Positions 44,275-53,362 of a DNA stretch of 64,000 nucleotides are shown here, piece by piece; the first letter of the stretch is position 1, and each line of letters starts with the position of its first letter. Position numbers and translations under genes: made by a program. The DNA is from Thermococcus sp. (GTDB lineage Archaea; Methanobacteriota_B; Thermococci; Thermococcales; Thermococcaceae), in contig NZ_WANV01000041.1 of the NCBI RefSeq assembly GCF_015521605.1, positions 62,001 to 126,000 on the forward strand. Reading direction: 5' to 3'. Below the pieces are notes generated by a model. It worked only from the letters and a program-made list of their open reading frames with translations. It searched no databases and was not told the DNA's origin.

Positions 44275-46302
44275 ATGCTCGGCAGAAAAGTAATCTCCCT
44301 GTTGATAGCCCTTTTTGCCCTGGCAGCGATTCCAGCAGGCACAGTCTGGGCAGCGGCTCCAACTACCCCCGGAGACATCCTGATTCAGCCCCTGCCTGGA
44401 ACACCTGCGATAGGAATGCCCGGTGATGTTATAGAGATATATCCTGCAGAGGGTGTCACAATCCAGGGGCTGCAGATAGTTTCAATACTCCACGGGCCAT
44501 ATAATCTGGAAATCGTTGGCACAGATAACGGAATAGTCAAAGCTAAAATCCCTGAGGACGCGGCACCCGATGTCTACTTCCTTGTCGTGAAGAGCGACAA
44601 AGGAGAGGTAACCATCCCGAACGGCGTGTGGGTCATGAAGAAAGCGCCGACGGTTCTCAAGATTGCCCAGGGTAGCGACCTTCACGTGACGAGCGGCTCA
44701 AAGATGGGCTTCGTCTGCGGGGACTACTTCCAGAAGAGCATCACAGGTATCCTCGAGTACTGCAAGAGCCCGGTAGCACTTCACAGCTACACCGCCACCG
44801 ACAGCTTCATGACCTACTATGGCATGGTGGGTGCCGATGGGGAGAACGTGATAAATATAATACTTGTAACGGGTGACGACGTTGACACCAACGGCGACAG
44901 GGAGGGCTATGTACTTCTTGACCGTGCCATCCTCCATGCGACTGCCGCAGGAACCCCACTCATAACGGTCAAGGGCAACCACGACCATCCCCCAACATAT
45001 TACAGCAAGTACGTCGGCCCGAGGTACTTCTACAGGGTCATCGGTGATTTCCTCATAATAGGCCTCGACAGCAGGGGCGAGGAGAGGCACCCAGAGATGG
45101 AACAGCTCCAGTGGATGGAGAAGGTTCTTCAGGATCACCCAGACAAGATTCCGATAGTCCTCGTCCACCACCCGTTCTGGTACATCAGCAGGCAAAATGG
45201 AGGAGTCGTGGAGAACCTCACCGCCTTTGACGACAACGACTGGCAGCAGATAAAGAAGCTCGCCAGCTGGGACTGGGTCGGGAGGAACGGCGAGTACGAG
45301 GACATAGCCAGGTACTTCCTCCAGCTCGTCGAGAAGTACAACGTCAGGCTCGTCCTCAGCGGCCACATCCATAGGGATAAACCCGTCCTCTACATTGACA
45401 AGAATGGCAACGAGCACTGGTTCTATGCCCTCACGACCACCGGAGCACCAGACAAGACCAGCAATCCGCCGAGCGAGACCGACAAGCAGAGGGGTTATAC
45501 CAAACCCAGCTGGTACGGCTCCCAGATAATCTACGTTTACGACAACGGCACAGTCAAGTTCCCGTTTGTCAGCAACCTCTTTGATAAGGAGAAGCCCGTC
45601 TCGCTTCCGGTTCCGCAGAAGTTCATCGTCTTCCGCCAGGACGGGGATGACGGAACGGCGGTCAAGTTCATCAACGAGCTCGGCAAGAGCATAAGCGGTC
45701 CTATAGTCCTCCAGATACCCTCAGGGGCCAAAGTTGACCCGCAGGCAACCAACATAACCTACACCGTCCTCGGCGAGAGGGAAATCGGCGGAACCTACTA
45801 CATGCTCCTCAACGTTACCGTTCCGGAGGGAATCAGTCAGATAACCGTGGTCAAGGGCGCAGACAACCAGGCACCCTCCGTCAAGGTTGGATACCTATCA
45901 CCAAGCAAGCCCAAGCCGGGCAAGGCCTTCAAGGTCTACATCAGCGCCAGCGACAACGTTGGAATCAGGGACATGAAGGTGCAGATAATAAGCGACGGGA
46001 AGGTCATAGCCGAGTACCCGGCGTTCTCAATGAAGCCCGCGGAGGTTTCTGCTACATACTTCACCGAGGTTCCCGGCGTTGATGCGAGCGAATTTACCAT
46101 AAAAGTCATAGCTACCGACTTCTACGGCAACACTGCGGAAACCACTTACACCGTCGGTGGAAGTGCAACCACCCCAACCACCACAAGCCCCGCTGAGAGC
46201 ACCACCGAAAGCGCCACACAGGGCACCACCGGAAGCACCTGCGGTCCAGCAGCCCTCGTCGGCCTTGCACTCGTCCCGCTCCTCCTCAGGAGGAGGAAGT
46301 GA
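44275..46302 (+). CDS. Secreted metallophosphoesterase with CGP-CTERM tail
   Basis: A 675-residue extracellular protein. After a signal peptide (about 1-24) and a beta-rich N-terminal domain of about 100 residues comes a calcineurin-like phosphoesterase domain with the metal ligands in order: GSDLHVT (DxH), TGDDVD (GD), KGNHDH (GNHD), VHHPF and SGHIHRD (GHxH). An Ig-like region (LSPSKPKPGKAFKVYISASD) and a Thr/Ser/Ala-rich linker lead to a CGP-CTERM tail ending LLRRRK. It probably hydrolyses phosphomonoesters, nucleotides or phospholipids at the cell surface. GGTGAT precedes the ATG; TATA-like ACTTATAAC lies near 44236. Confidence 0.9.
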   Translation: MLGRKVISLLIALFALAAIPAGTVWAAAPTTPGDILIQPLPGTPAIGMPGDVIEIYPAEGVTIQGLQIVSILHGPYNLEIVGTDNGIVKAKIPEDAAPDVYFLVVKSDKGEVTIPNGVWVMKKAPTVLKIAQGSDLHVTSGSKMGFVCGDYFQKSITGILEYCKSPVALHSYTATDSFMTYYGMVGADGENVINIILVTGDDVDTNGDREGYVLLDRAILHATAAGTPLITVKGNHDHPPTYYSKYVGPRYFYRVIGDFLIIGLDSRGEERHPEMEQLQWMEKVLQDHPDKIPIVLVHHPFWYISRQNGGVVENLTAFDDNDWQQIKKLASWDWVGRNGEYEDIARYFLQLVEKYNVRLVLSGHIHRDKPVLYIDKNGNEHWFYALTTTGAPDKTSNPPSETDKQRGYTKPSWYGSQIIYVYDNGTVKFPFVSNLFDKEKPVSLPVPQKFIVFRQDGDDGTAVKFINELGKSISGPIVLQIPSGAKVDPQATNITYTVLGEREIGGTYYMLLNVTVPEGISQITVVKGADNQAPSVKVGYLSPSKPKPGKAFKVYISASDNVGIRDMKVQIISDGKVIAEYPAFSMKPAEVSATYFTEVPGVDASEFTIKVIATDFYGNTAETTYTVGGSATTPTTTSPAESTTESATQGTTGSTCGPAALVGLALVPLLLRRRK

Positions 46303-46389
46303 CCTTTTCCCTCTTTTTATGTTACTTTGCGTCGTTTCTGACCATCCGCGAAAGGGGAAGAGTTTTTAAACCATCCCCATAAGCCCTCC

Positions 46390-47013
46390 ATGGTGATGAA
46401 GGTGAAGTTCAAAGGCAAGGCCTTCGGCAACATCGTGAGGATGGAATTTGATATCCTCACCCTCGGCGAGCTTAAAATAGACGACCTGCGAGACTTCGAT
46501 ATCGACTCCATCAAGATAGAGCTCAAACCAACCTCTTCTGGCATAAAGGTCATTGGCATATGGGAGGGCACGATTGAGGACGCCGGCGAGGGGATAAAGA
46601 AAGCCCTCCAGGAGAGCTACAAGCTCCGTGAGAGGATCCTCAACAGGATAAAAAGCAAGACCGAGGCCATCAGGAGCACCATGCACCAGCTTGGCTTCAA
46701 GGAGGAAGTCGAGGGATACGGAAGCGTTCTCCGGTTCACCAAGAAGGTCGGTTCGTACGAGATAATAGTGATAGCCTCGACCACAGAGGACGTGGTGCGC
46801 GTTGAGGTCTACGGCAACGACAAAAAGATAATCAGCCCCGAGATAGAGAGCATCTTCGAGGACGTTGAGGTCGAGGAACTTGAGGTCTACGACTTCGAGG
46901 ACAGCAAGGAAGAGAGGCTCGTCATCAACCTTGAAATTCCAAAGAACGAGGAGAAACCGGAGAGGAAGATAGTGGAAGCCATAAAGATGATAGAGAACAT
47001 GCTGATGGCCTGA
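46390..47013 (+). CDS. Conserved-looking protein of unknown function
   Basis: A 207-residue soluble, charged alpha/beta protein with two apparent halves: residues 1-75 (KVKFKGKAFGNIVRMEFDIL start) and a second domain from about 100 that begins MHQLGFKEEVEGYGSVLRF. No family was recognised. TATA-like GTTTTTAAAC near 46363 is about 27 bp before ATG 46390, suggesting a leaderless mRNA; ATG 46396 is an alternative. Its stop touches the stop of the convergent gene with no gap. Confidence 0.6.
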   Translation: MVMKVKFKGKAFGNIVRMEFDILTLGELKIDDLRDFDIDSIKIELKPTSSGIKVIGIWEGTIEDAGEGIKKALQESYKLRERILNRIKSKTEAIRSTMHQLGFKEEVEGYGSVLRFTKKVGSYEIIVIASTTEDVVRVEVYGNDKKIISPEIESIFEDVEVEELEVYDFEDSKEERLVINLEIPKNEEKPERKIVEAIKMIENMLMA

Positions 47014-49152
47014 TCATTTGTATCTGCTCTCAAGCTGCAGCTGCTTTAGCTTTGCCGTTATTCCTTTTATCGGTGCGGTGTCTTCGCTCAGTATCCTGCC
47101 GGTTTTTGTGTCTATCCTTGCGTAGTAGAACCTCTCCCCGCCGGAGACCTTGATGTTTATGTACCCCCTGTCCTTGTAGTGGGTGAGCCTCTCGGTTGTT
47201 AGGGTTTCCTCGCCAAAGGCCTTCCTTAGGTGTTCATGATACATTGTCTCAATGGCCATCTCCGTGAAGCGCACGTTTTCCTTGAGAACCTCCCCCGTGG
47301 CCCTGTGGAGAATAAGTGTCCCCACCTTGGTCTTCCCCGCGAACTCCACACTCCAGTTTTCATCAAGGGAAACCGAGTCTATTCTGGCCTCCTCATCAAT
47401 CCCTCTGGCACGTTCCAGGGCTATTTTTTCCGCCAGCTCCCGCCTAAGAACGCGGTCGACCTCCTCGACAAGCTTCCCATCCTTGCTCAGCCTTATGGTG
47501 ACCACGTGCCTGTCGTTCTCAGCCTTCAGCATGTACTCCGCCTCGTTCCCCTTCACCGAGACTATCTCAAAATTGGGGTATCTCTCTGCGACAAGTTCCT
47601 TTGCCCTCTCTGGGGTTATCTCCACGAGGTAGTCGAGAACGTCCCCCGTGGCGCCGTCCACCTTCACGGTCGCCCTTCCGTCGGGGCTCTCAAGAACCAG
47701 TTCGAGGTACTTGTGCTCAAGCACCCTGTGGGACTTCATCTCAAGGTTCCTGAGCGGGAAGTTTGCCTCTATGACCCCTCGGGCATTTTTGAAGGCCTCC
47801 TCCGGAGAAGGAAGCTTCCTGACCTCCCTGTACTTTCCGTTCGTCAGGTCAACCTCAAGAACCGCTATGCCGTCACCAAGGAGAACGTCCGCAACGGCCA
47901 CCTTCTTGCCCTTCTCAAGGTTGATGACATCGCCATCAGGGTACGCCTTTCTCAACAGCCCGTCCAAGGCCTCGTCACTCAAAAGGGCTTCGAGGCTTAG
48001 GGGCTTCCCGGTGTATGCATTGAAAGAAATCTCAAACGAGAAGCTCCTGGTTCTGCCCGAGATTTTGACCCTGTCCCTGTCCCTCTTGAGCTCCCTCTCA
48101 AGGACTTCCTCACCGGTCTGCTTGAGAACCATCTCCCCCGTTTTTCCCACGAAGTACTCATCCGGCAGGGGTTGTATCTCGAACTGCACCTCTCCGGTTT
48201 CCAAATTGACGGTCGCTTTTGCCGTGTTTTCTCCCACTTTTAGGTCGAGCCTTGCAAGTTTCGGAACATAGACCTTCTTGCGCTCATGGATTGTTATTTT
48301 TCCCTCCGCAACCCCTAGTTCTTTGGCGGCCTTCTCCTTCAGTATGAGAACGGCCTCGCTCGGGCTTATCGGAACATCTATGAACCTCTCTGTGGCCCGG
48401 ATTATTGAGCCGTCGTTGAGCAGCGCCTTGGTCACGGGGACGCTGAGATTCTTATCTTCCGTCGCACGGAGGACTATCCTATCACCTGAGAACACGACCG
48501 CCTTGTCCTTCTGGTTACTCTCCTCAAGGAACCAGGAGAATATGTACGCACTGGACAGGGTCACGGAAAGGGCGCGGAGGCTCATCTCAGAGGGCTTAAT
48601 CGGATATTTGGAAGAGGCAAAGGATGCCACCTTCTTAAACACGTTCTCGGCGGAGAAGTCATATAGAAGCGGGGCATCGAGCTCAAACTCGCTGAGAGGA
48701 CTTTTTTTGGCGGGCTCTTTCCTGGCGTTCTCGGCCATCTTTACAAGTTCCTCGGGAGGCTCAACTGAGTAGTTATGGAACAGAGAAGCCAGCTTCTCCC
48801 CGTCCCAGGGGATTATCCTGCCCCTGTACTCCCGGGATATGAGAACCTTGGCGTCCTTGGTAAACCCGACAGTCGATATCAATATGCCCTTGTCGGCCTT
48901 GTACTTGTCCACAAGCCCGGCAAAAACGTTGATATCCCTTGAAGATGCCAGCCCCTTCCTGTGAACGGCTATCACCAGCTTCTCCATGCCGGCTATGGGG
49001 TCGTCCCTTATGGCCACGATGTCTATTCCCCAGTCCTTCTTGCTGGAAACCCTCTCGTAGTCCCTGAACCCCATTCTTTTCAGCAGTTCGATCACGTTTT
49101 CAATGAGAACGTCCTCTGGCGCGAGCATTATTATATCCTGCGTCCACGACAT
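47014..49152 (-). CDS. Mrr-like nuclease-fold protein fused to PepSY-like repeats
   Basis: A 712-residue protein. Residues 12-150 resemble an Mrr/restriction-endonuclease-like domain: ENVIELLKRMGFRDYERVSS, GIDIVAI with Asp44, then DKYKADKGILISTVGFT and IIPWDGEKLASLF. The expected Q/ExK pair is replaced by Ala62-Val-His64, so cleavage activity is doubtful. The C-terminal ~450 residues contain several PepSY-like units of the form SPEEAxxxA with TGxV/L strands (for example VDGATGDVLDYLV and IDTKTGRILSED). No signal peptide or clear membrane helix is seen. ATG 49152 has GGGTGAGAGTG upstream; the longer frame from 49242 lacks one. TATA-like TTTATAAAA lies near 49205. Confidence 0.65.
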   Translation of the reverse strand: MSWTQDIIMLAPEDVLIENVIELLKRMGFRDYERVSSKKDWGIDIVAIRDDPIAGMEKLVIAVHRKGLASSRDINVFAGLVDKYKADKGILISTVGFTKDAKVLISREYRGRIIPWDGEKLASLFHNYSVEPPEELVKMAENARKEPAKKSPLSEFELDAPLLYDFSAENVFKKVASFASSKYPIKPSEMSLRALSVTLSSAYIFSWFLEESNQKDKAVVFSGDRIVLRATEDKNLSVPVTKALLNDGSIIRATERFIDVPISPSEAVLILKEKAAKELGVAEGKITIHERKKVYVPKLARLDLKVGENTAKATVNLETGEVQFEIQPLPDEYFVGKTGEMVLKQTGEEVLERELKRDRDRVKISGRTRSFSFEISFNAYTGKPLSLEALLSDEALDGLLRKAYPDGDVINLEKGKKVAVADVLLGDGIAVLEVDLTNGKYREVRKLPSPEEAFKNARGVIEANFPLRNLEMKSHRVLEHKYLELVLESPDGRATVKVDGATGDVLDYLVEITPERAKELVAERYPNFEIVSVKGNEAEYMLKAENDRHVVTIRLSKDGKLVEEVDRVLRRELAEKIALERARGIDEEARIDSVSLDENWSVEFAGKTKVGTLILHRATGEVLKENVRFTEMAIETMYHEHLRKAFGEETLTTERLTHYKDRGYINIKVSGGERFYYARIDTKTGRILSEDTAPIKGITAKLKQLQLESRYK

Positions 49153-49233
49153 CACTCTCACCCATGAAAGCGAAATCCTGCACTGGAATATTCTCTGTCT
49201 TATTTTATAAATCTCTTTCCCCCGGAAATTCAT

Positions 49234-49250
49234 TATCACCAAAAGTGTTC
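49234..49250. promoter_or_regulatory. Near-match to the Thermococcales glycolytic motif upstream of pgk
   Basis: TATCAC-N5-GTGTTC matches the published Tgr/TrmBL1 operator TATCAC-N5-GTGATA at 10 of 12 defined positions. It lies just upstream of the TATA-like AGTTTTTAA (about 49258-49266) of pgk, the position where the regulator activates gluconeogenic genes. The other side holds the promoter of the minus-strand nuclease-fold gene. Confidence 0.5.
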
Positions 49251-49297
49251 AAAATAAGTTTTTAACGGGTGAAATTTAACACCGCGATGGTGATGGA

Positions 49298-50527
49298 ATG
49301 TTCAGGCTCACGGACTTCAGCTACCACGGCAAGACGGTGTTTCTGAGGGCAGACTTAAACTCCCCCGTCAGGGACGGGAGGATAATAAGCGACGCGCGCT
49401 TCAGGGCAGTTCTCCCGACGATAATATACCTTCTGGAGCACGGGGCGAGGGTCGTCATAGGAACGCACCAGAGCAAGCCGTACAAGGGGGACTACATCAC
49501 CACGGAGGAACATGCCGAAATCTTGAGCGGTCTTCTCGGCCAGGAAGTTGAATACGTTGAGGACATATTTGGAAAGTACGCCCGCGAGAGGATAAAGGCA
49601 CTGAAACCCGGCGAGGCCCTCATGTTAGAAAACCTCCGCTTCGCCGCGGAGGAGGTTAAATATAAGCCCATAGAGGAGTGTGAGAAGACCTTTTTCGTGA
49701 GAAAGCTGGCGCCGCTCATCGACTACGTCGTGAACGACGCCTTTGCGGCCGCCCACCGAAGCCAGCCGTCCCTGGTGGGTTTTGCGAGGCTGAAGCCCAT
49801 GGTAATGGGCTTTCTTATGGAGAGGGAGGTTAAGGCCCTCACCAGGGCCTACGATACCCAGGAAAAGCCCCGCGTCTACGTCCTCGGTGGGGCAAAGGTG
49901 GACGATTCACTCCGCGTTGCTGAAAACGTACTGAGGAACGGCAGGGCGGAGCTTATACTGACCGGCGGTCTCGTCGGCCACGTCTTCACCCTCGCCAAGG
50001 GATTCCACCTGGGCGATGCGAACCTTGAGTTCATGGAGAGGAGAGGCCTGCTGGAGCTGGTTGACTGGGCGGAGGAGATCCTCAACGAGTTCTATCCCCA
50101 TGTGAGAACCCCCGTGGATTTTGCCGTGGACTACAGGGGCGAGCGCGTCGAAGTTGATCTGCTGAGCGAGGAGAAGTGGCTCTTCGACGAGCACCCGATA
50201 CTCGACATAGGCTCAAGAACCGTTGAAAAGTACCGCGAAGTGCTGATGGGGGCGAAGATAATAGTCGCCAACGGACCTATGGGCGTCTTCGAGAGGGAGG
50301 AATTCGCCGTTGGAACAGTGGGGGTTTTCAAGGCGATAGGTGAGAGCCCTGCCTTCAGCATAGTCGGGGGAGGACATTCCATAGCAAGCATATACCAGCA
50401 CAACATAACGGGCATAAGCCACGTTTCAACGGGCGGGGGCGCGATGCTGAGCTTCTTTGCGGGGGAAAAGCTCCCTGTCCTGGAGGCGTTCAGAATAAGT
50501 TACGAGAAGTTCAGAGGAGGGGCATAG
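49298..50527 (+). CDS. pgk: Phosphoglycerate kinase
   Basis: A 409-residue cytosolic enzyme interconverting 1,3-bisphosphoglycerate and 3-phosphoglycerate. Archaeal PGK features are visible: FLRADLNSPV near the N-terminus, the LEN(L)RF segment after residue 105, NDAFAAAHRSQPS, a Gly-rich loop VLGGAKVDDS and the C-terminal GGGHS and STGGGAML motifs. In Thermococcales it serves mainly gluconeogenesis because glycolysis bypasses it. GGTGAT precedes ATG 49298. A candidate Tgr site lies upstream. Confidence 0.95.
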   Translation: MFRLTDFSYHGKTVFLRADLNSPVRDGRIISDARFRAVLPTIIYLLEHGARVVIGTHQSKPYKGDYITTEEHAEILSGLLGQEVEYVEDIFGKYARERIKALKPGEALMLENLRFAAEEVKYKPIEECEKTFFVRKLAPLIDYVVNDAFAAAHRSQPSLVGFARLKPMVMGFLMEREVKALTRAYDTQEKPRVYVLGGAKVDDSLRVAENVLRNGRAELILTGGLVGHVFTLAKGFHLGDANLEFMERRGLLELVDWAEEILNEFYPHVRTPVDFAVDYRGERVEVDLLSEEKWLFDEHPILDIGSRTVEKYREVLMGAKIIVANGPMGVFEREEFAVGTVGVFKAIGESPAFSIVGGGHSIASIYQHNITGISHVSTGGGAMLSFFAGEKLPVLEAFRISYEKFRGGA

Positions 50528-50529
50528 GT

Positions 50530-51072
50530 TCAATCTTTTTTCGTTTTCTCGTAGAGCCTCCTGTAGGACCCTCTGAACTGGAAAACCATTATGACCGCAT
50601 AGACGACTGCGAAGGACTTCAGGGGAAAGTGGCCGCCGAGATAATAATTCAACAGAGCTATAGTCCCGAGAACGGCAAGATATGTTGTGAGGACGTTCAG
50701 AAAAGCGGCCCTCGTTGAACCTATCCTGTAGGCGAGCCACACCCAGAGGTAGGAGTCAAGCCGGAAGAACCACGCCAGTTTCAGCTGTTCCTCCGGACTG
50801 ACTTCAACCGAATATGCATCCTCCTCAAGCTTTTTCCGGGAGAGGTAGGACAAAACCCCGGTTAGTATCAAGGCCAGCAGGGACAGGAGGACAAGGGCAA
50901 AGGAATCGAAGACCGCCCCAAGGGCCATAGAAATGATGGCCAGGGTGAAGGTCAGGTAAACGGTGAGAGAGCTCCCCGAGAGTCGGCCCTTTTTGAAGAG
51001 GTAGGCGGGGTAAAGGCTAAAGTACGGAACCACAGCCAGGAGGATGAGGGCAAACAGTGCCGCACGCTCCAT
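50530..51072 (-). CDS. Membrane protein of unknown function
   Basis: A 180-residue protein with about five membrane helices (residues 5-25, 37-72 as a pair, then two after residue 120) and a short charged cytoplasmic stretch (SRKKLEEDAYSVEVSPEEQ). The middle part DSYLWVWLAYRIGSTRAAFLN is distinctive but matched no family I know. Convergent with pgk (2-bp gap). TATA-like TCTTTTTATTT near 51107 gives a short leader. Confidence 0.65.
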   Translation of the reverse strand: MERAALFALILLAVVPYFSLYPAYLFKKGRLSGSSLTVYLTFTLAIISMALGAVFDSFALVLLSLLALILTGVLSYLSRKKLEEDAYSVEVSPEEQLKLAWFFRLDSYLWVWLAYRIGSTRAAFLNVLTTYLAVLGTIALLNYYLGGHFPLKSFAVVYAVIMVFQFRGSYRRLYEKTKKD

Positions 51073-51147
51073 TCCGCATCGGGGTCCTTAGGACTCGAAA
51101 AAATAAAAAGATTTCGACCCAAAATAGGAATATTGGAGATACTGTTC

Positions 51148-51912
51148 TCAGTCTATCGTCGCCCTCCTGAAGCCCAGCGCCGCGATCCCGGCGAACAGAG
51201 CCGCCAGACCGATGAGCACGACCCAGTCCGTGACGATTCCAAAGGTCGGCTCGACTCCAGCCAGATAATACCTGGAACCGTCGACCGCGTAGGTCAGGGG
51301 GTTTACCTTGGCCAGCCACTGCATCCACTCGGGCATCGTGCTTATCGGGTAGAAGGCACCGCTGAGGAAGGTCATGGGGAGCATTATCATGGTCACTATC
51401 ATCTGGAAGCCTTCCATGCTGGTCATCTTGAGCGCTATCGCGACACCCATGCCGGCTATCGCTATTCCGACGAGGAAGCTCATGCCGAGCGCAGGGAGGA
51501 CTCCAGAGACGTTGAGGTCAGCCAGGAAAAAGCTGAGCGCGAGGATTATGACCCCCTGTATCATGGCCATGAGTGCTCCCCCTGTGATTCTCCCGAGTAT
51601 TGCCTCTGTTCTGCTGGCGGGGGCGACGAGAATCTCCTTCAGAAAGCCGAACTGCTTGTCCCAGATGAGCGTTATGCCCTGCATGAAGCTCATGTTGAAG
51701 ACCGTCATGGCGATTATTCCGGGCACAAGGTATGTCATGTAGTCAACGCCGCCGAATATCTGCGACGCAAATGGGTTGTCAAAGACACCTGCCCAGCCCT
51801 TTCCGAAGAAGATGAGCCAGATGAGCGGGTTGATTATGCTCCCGATGACCCTCGCACGGGAGCGGGAAAAGCGCTTCAGCTCGCGGTATATCATGGTGAA
51901 AAAGACCTGCAT
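51148..51912 (-). CDS. ABC-2 type exporter permease
   Basis: A 254-residue membrane protein with six helices. It fits the ABC-2 (DrrB-like) exporter permease family: an N-terminal amphipathic segment before LKRFSRSRARVIGSIINPLIW, YLVPGIIAM, EILVAPASRTEAILG and the C-terminal LTYAVDGSRYYL block. It is the partner of the ATPase gene 4 bp upstream. GGAGGTGAT precedes ATG 51912. The exported compound is unknown; drugs and lipids are common in the family. Confidence 0.92.
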   Translation of the reverse strand: MQVFFTMIYRELKRFSRSRARVIGSIINPLIWLIFFGKGWAGVFDNPFASQIFGGVDYMTYLVPGIIAMTVFNMSFMQGITLIWDKQFGFLKEILVAPASRTEAILGRITGGALMAMIQGVIILALSFFLADLNVSGVLPALGMSFLVGIAIAGMGVAIALKMTSMEGFQMIVTMIMLPMTFLSGAFYPISTMPEWMQWLAKVNPLTYAVDGSRYYLAGVEPTFGIVTDWVVLIGLAALFAGIAALGFRRATID

Positions 51913-51916
51913 GCCA

Positions 51917-52900
51917 TCACCTCCTCATCCTGGCCCTCATTATCATTTTCGCCATGTCTCCCTCGCCGCCTTCCTCCCTGATTTCCCTGCCCGTCAGGTG
52001 CAGGAAGACGTCGTTGAGCGTCGGTCTGTGGTAGGTGACCTCGAGAATCCGGACGCCGGTTTCCTTCGCCAGTTCAAAGAGCTTTGGCAGAGCCTCAGCG
52101 GCGTTGTCCACATCGAGCCGTATCCGTCCATCCGGGAGCATCTTGCAGCCCTTGATGAAATCCGCCTTGAGGCACCTGAGTTCATCCCTTGCCCGGAGCT
52201 TCAGGTAGATTATGTCGCTGCCCACGAGTTTCTTGAGCTCCTCGGCGGTGCCCTCCGCGATTATCTTTCCGTGGTCCATTATGGCTATCCTGTCGGCCAG
52301 CTGCTCGGCCTCGTCCATGTAGTGGGTGGTGAGGAAAATCGTCATGTTGTGCTCCTCCTTCATTGCTCTGATGTAGTCCCAGATGTGGGCCCTCGTCTGG
52401 GGGTCGAGGCCTATCGTCGGCTCGTCGAGAAACAGTATTTCAGGCTCGTGGAGAAGAGAGCGCGCTATCTCAAGCCTTCTCTGCATGCCGCCGGAGAAGA
52501 ACTTGACGGGTCTGTTCCGGAACTCCCACAGCTCAACGAACTTGAGGAGGCGTTCTATCTTCTCCTTCAGCTCGTCCCCGCTCAGACCGTATATCCTGCC
52601 GTGGATGAGCATGTTCTCGTAGGCGGTAAGTTCCCTGTCAACGCTCGGATCCTGAAAGACTATCCCTATCTTCCTCCTCACGGCTATCGGTTCCTTAAGG
52701 ACGTCATGGCCGGCAACGGTGGCCCTTCCGGCGGTGGGCTTGAGGAGGGTCGTTAGAACGTGAACGGTGGTGGTCTTCCCGGCACCGTTCGGCCCCAGAA
52801 AGGCGAATATCTCACCCTGCTTCACGCTGAAGGATATCCCCCTAACGGCCTCAAAGTCACCGTACTTCTTCACAAGGTTCTCAACTTCTATTGCGTTCAT
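51917..52900 (-). CDS. ABC-2 type exporter ATPase
   Basis: A 327-residue DrrA-like ATPase. Walker A GPNGAGKTT lies near residue 38, a Q-loop at VFQDPSVD, signature FSGGMQRRLEIA, Walker B LFLDEPTIGLD, and switch His LTTHYMDEA. A C-terminal domain of about 100 residues is typical of DrrA proteins. ATG 52900 is chosen over TTG 52915 because GGGGGCGAG precedes it just after the PadR stop. The order padR-ATPase-permease forms one operon. Confidence 0.93.
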   Translation of the reverse strand: MNAIEVENLVKKYGDFEAVRGISFSVKQGEIFAFLGPNGAGKTTTVHVLTTLLKPTAGRATVAGHDVLKEPIAVRRKIGIVFQDPSVDRELTAYENMLIHGRIYGLSGDELKEKIERLLKFVELWEFRNRPVKFFSGGMQRRLEIARSLLHEPEILFLDEPTIGLDPQTRAHIWDYIRAMKEEHNMTIFLTTHYMDEAEQLADRIAIMDHGKIIAEGTAEELKKLVGSDIIYLKLRARDELRCLKADFIKGCKMLPDGRIRLDVDNAAEALPKLFELAKETGVRILEVTYHRPTLNDVFLHLTGREIREEGGEGDMAKMIMRARMRR

Positions 52901-52901
52901 C

Positions 52902-53351
52902 TCACTCGCCCCCAAGAAGAATCAGGCGCAGCTCTCTGGCGCAGCCGGTGAGGAGTTCCCTGATCTTCGCCCTCTGCTCATCGGTCAGCTCATCCACCGA
53001 CCCGAACAGCTCCCTGAAGGCAGCCCTCAGCTCATCTCCCCCAAGTTCAAGGAAGACCTTGTAGGCGCGCATCCTGCGCTTGGCCTCTTCAAGCTCCCCC
53101 GCGTGCTCTTTCAGGTACTTCCTGCCCTTCTCCGTGATGACGTAGGTCTTTCTCTCTCTCGCCCCTGTTCCTGCCACTTCGATGAGGCCACTCCTCCTCA
53201 GGGAGGAGAGTATTGGATACACTGTTCCGGCGCTCAGTCTTATCCCGTACAGCCTCTCCAGCTCTGACATTATACCGTATCCGTGTTTTGGCTCGTGGAG
53301 TAGGTCGAGCACGAGTATTTTCATGTACCCTTTAAAACTCGGACGTTCCAT
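52902..53351 (-). CDS. PadR family repressor of the exporter operon
   Basis: A 149-residue regulator. The N-terminal winged HTH shows the PadR pattern (LVLDLLHEPKHGYGIMSELE, SAGTVYPILSSLRRSGLIE, RKTYVITEKGRKYL), followed by a helical dimerisation tail. PadR proteins usually repress a neighbouring exporter and themselves until a toxic compound binds. A perfect inverted repeat sits 12-31 bp before its start. GGTGAG precedes ATG 53351. Confidence 0.93.
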   Translation of the reverse strand: MERPSFKGYMKILVLDLLHEPKHGYGIMSELERLYGIRLSAGTVYPILSSLRRSGLIEVAGTGARERKTYVITEKGRKYLKEHAGELEEAKRRMRAYKVFLELGGDELRAAFRELFGSVDELTDEQRAKIRELLTGCARELRLILLGGE

Positions 53352-53362
53352 TTATCTCACCA

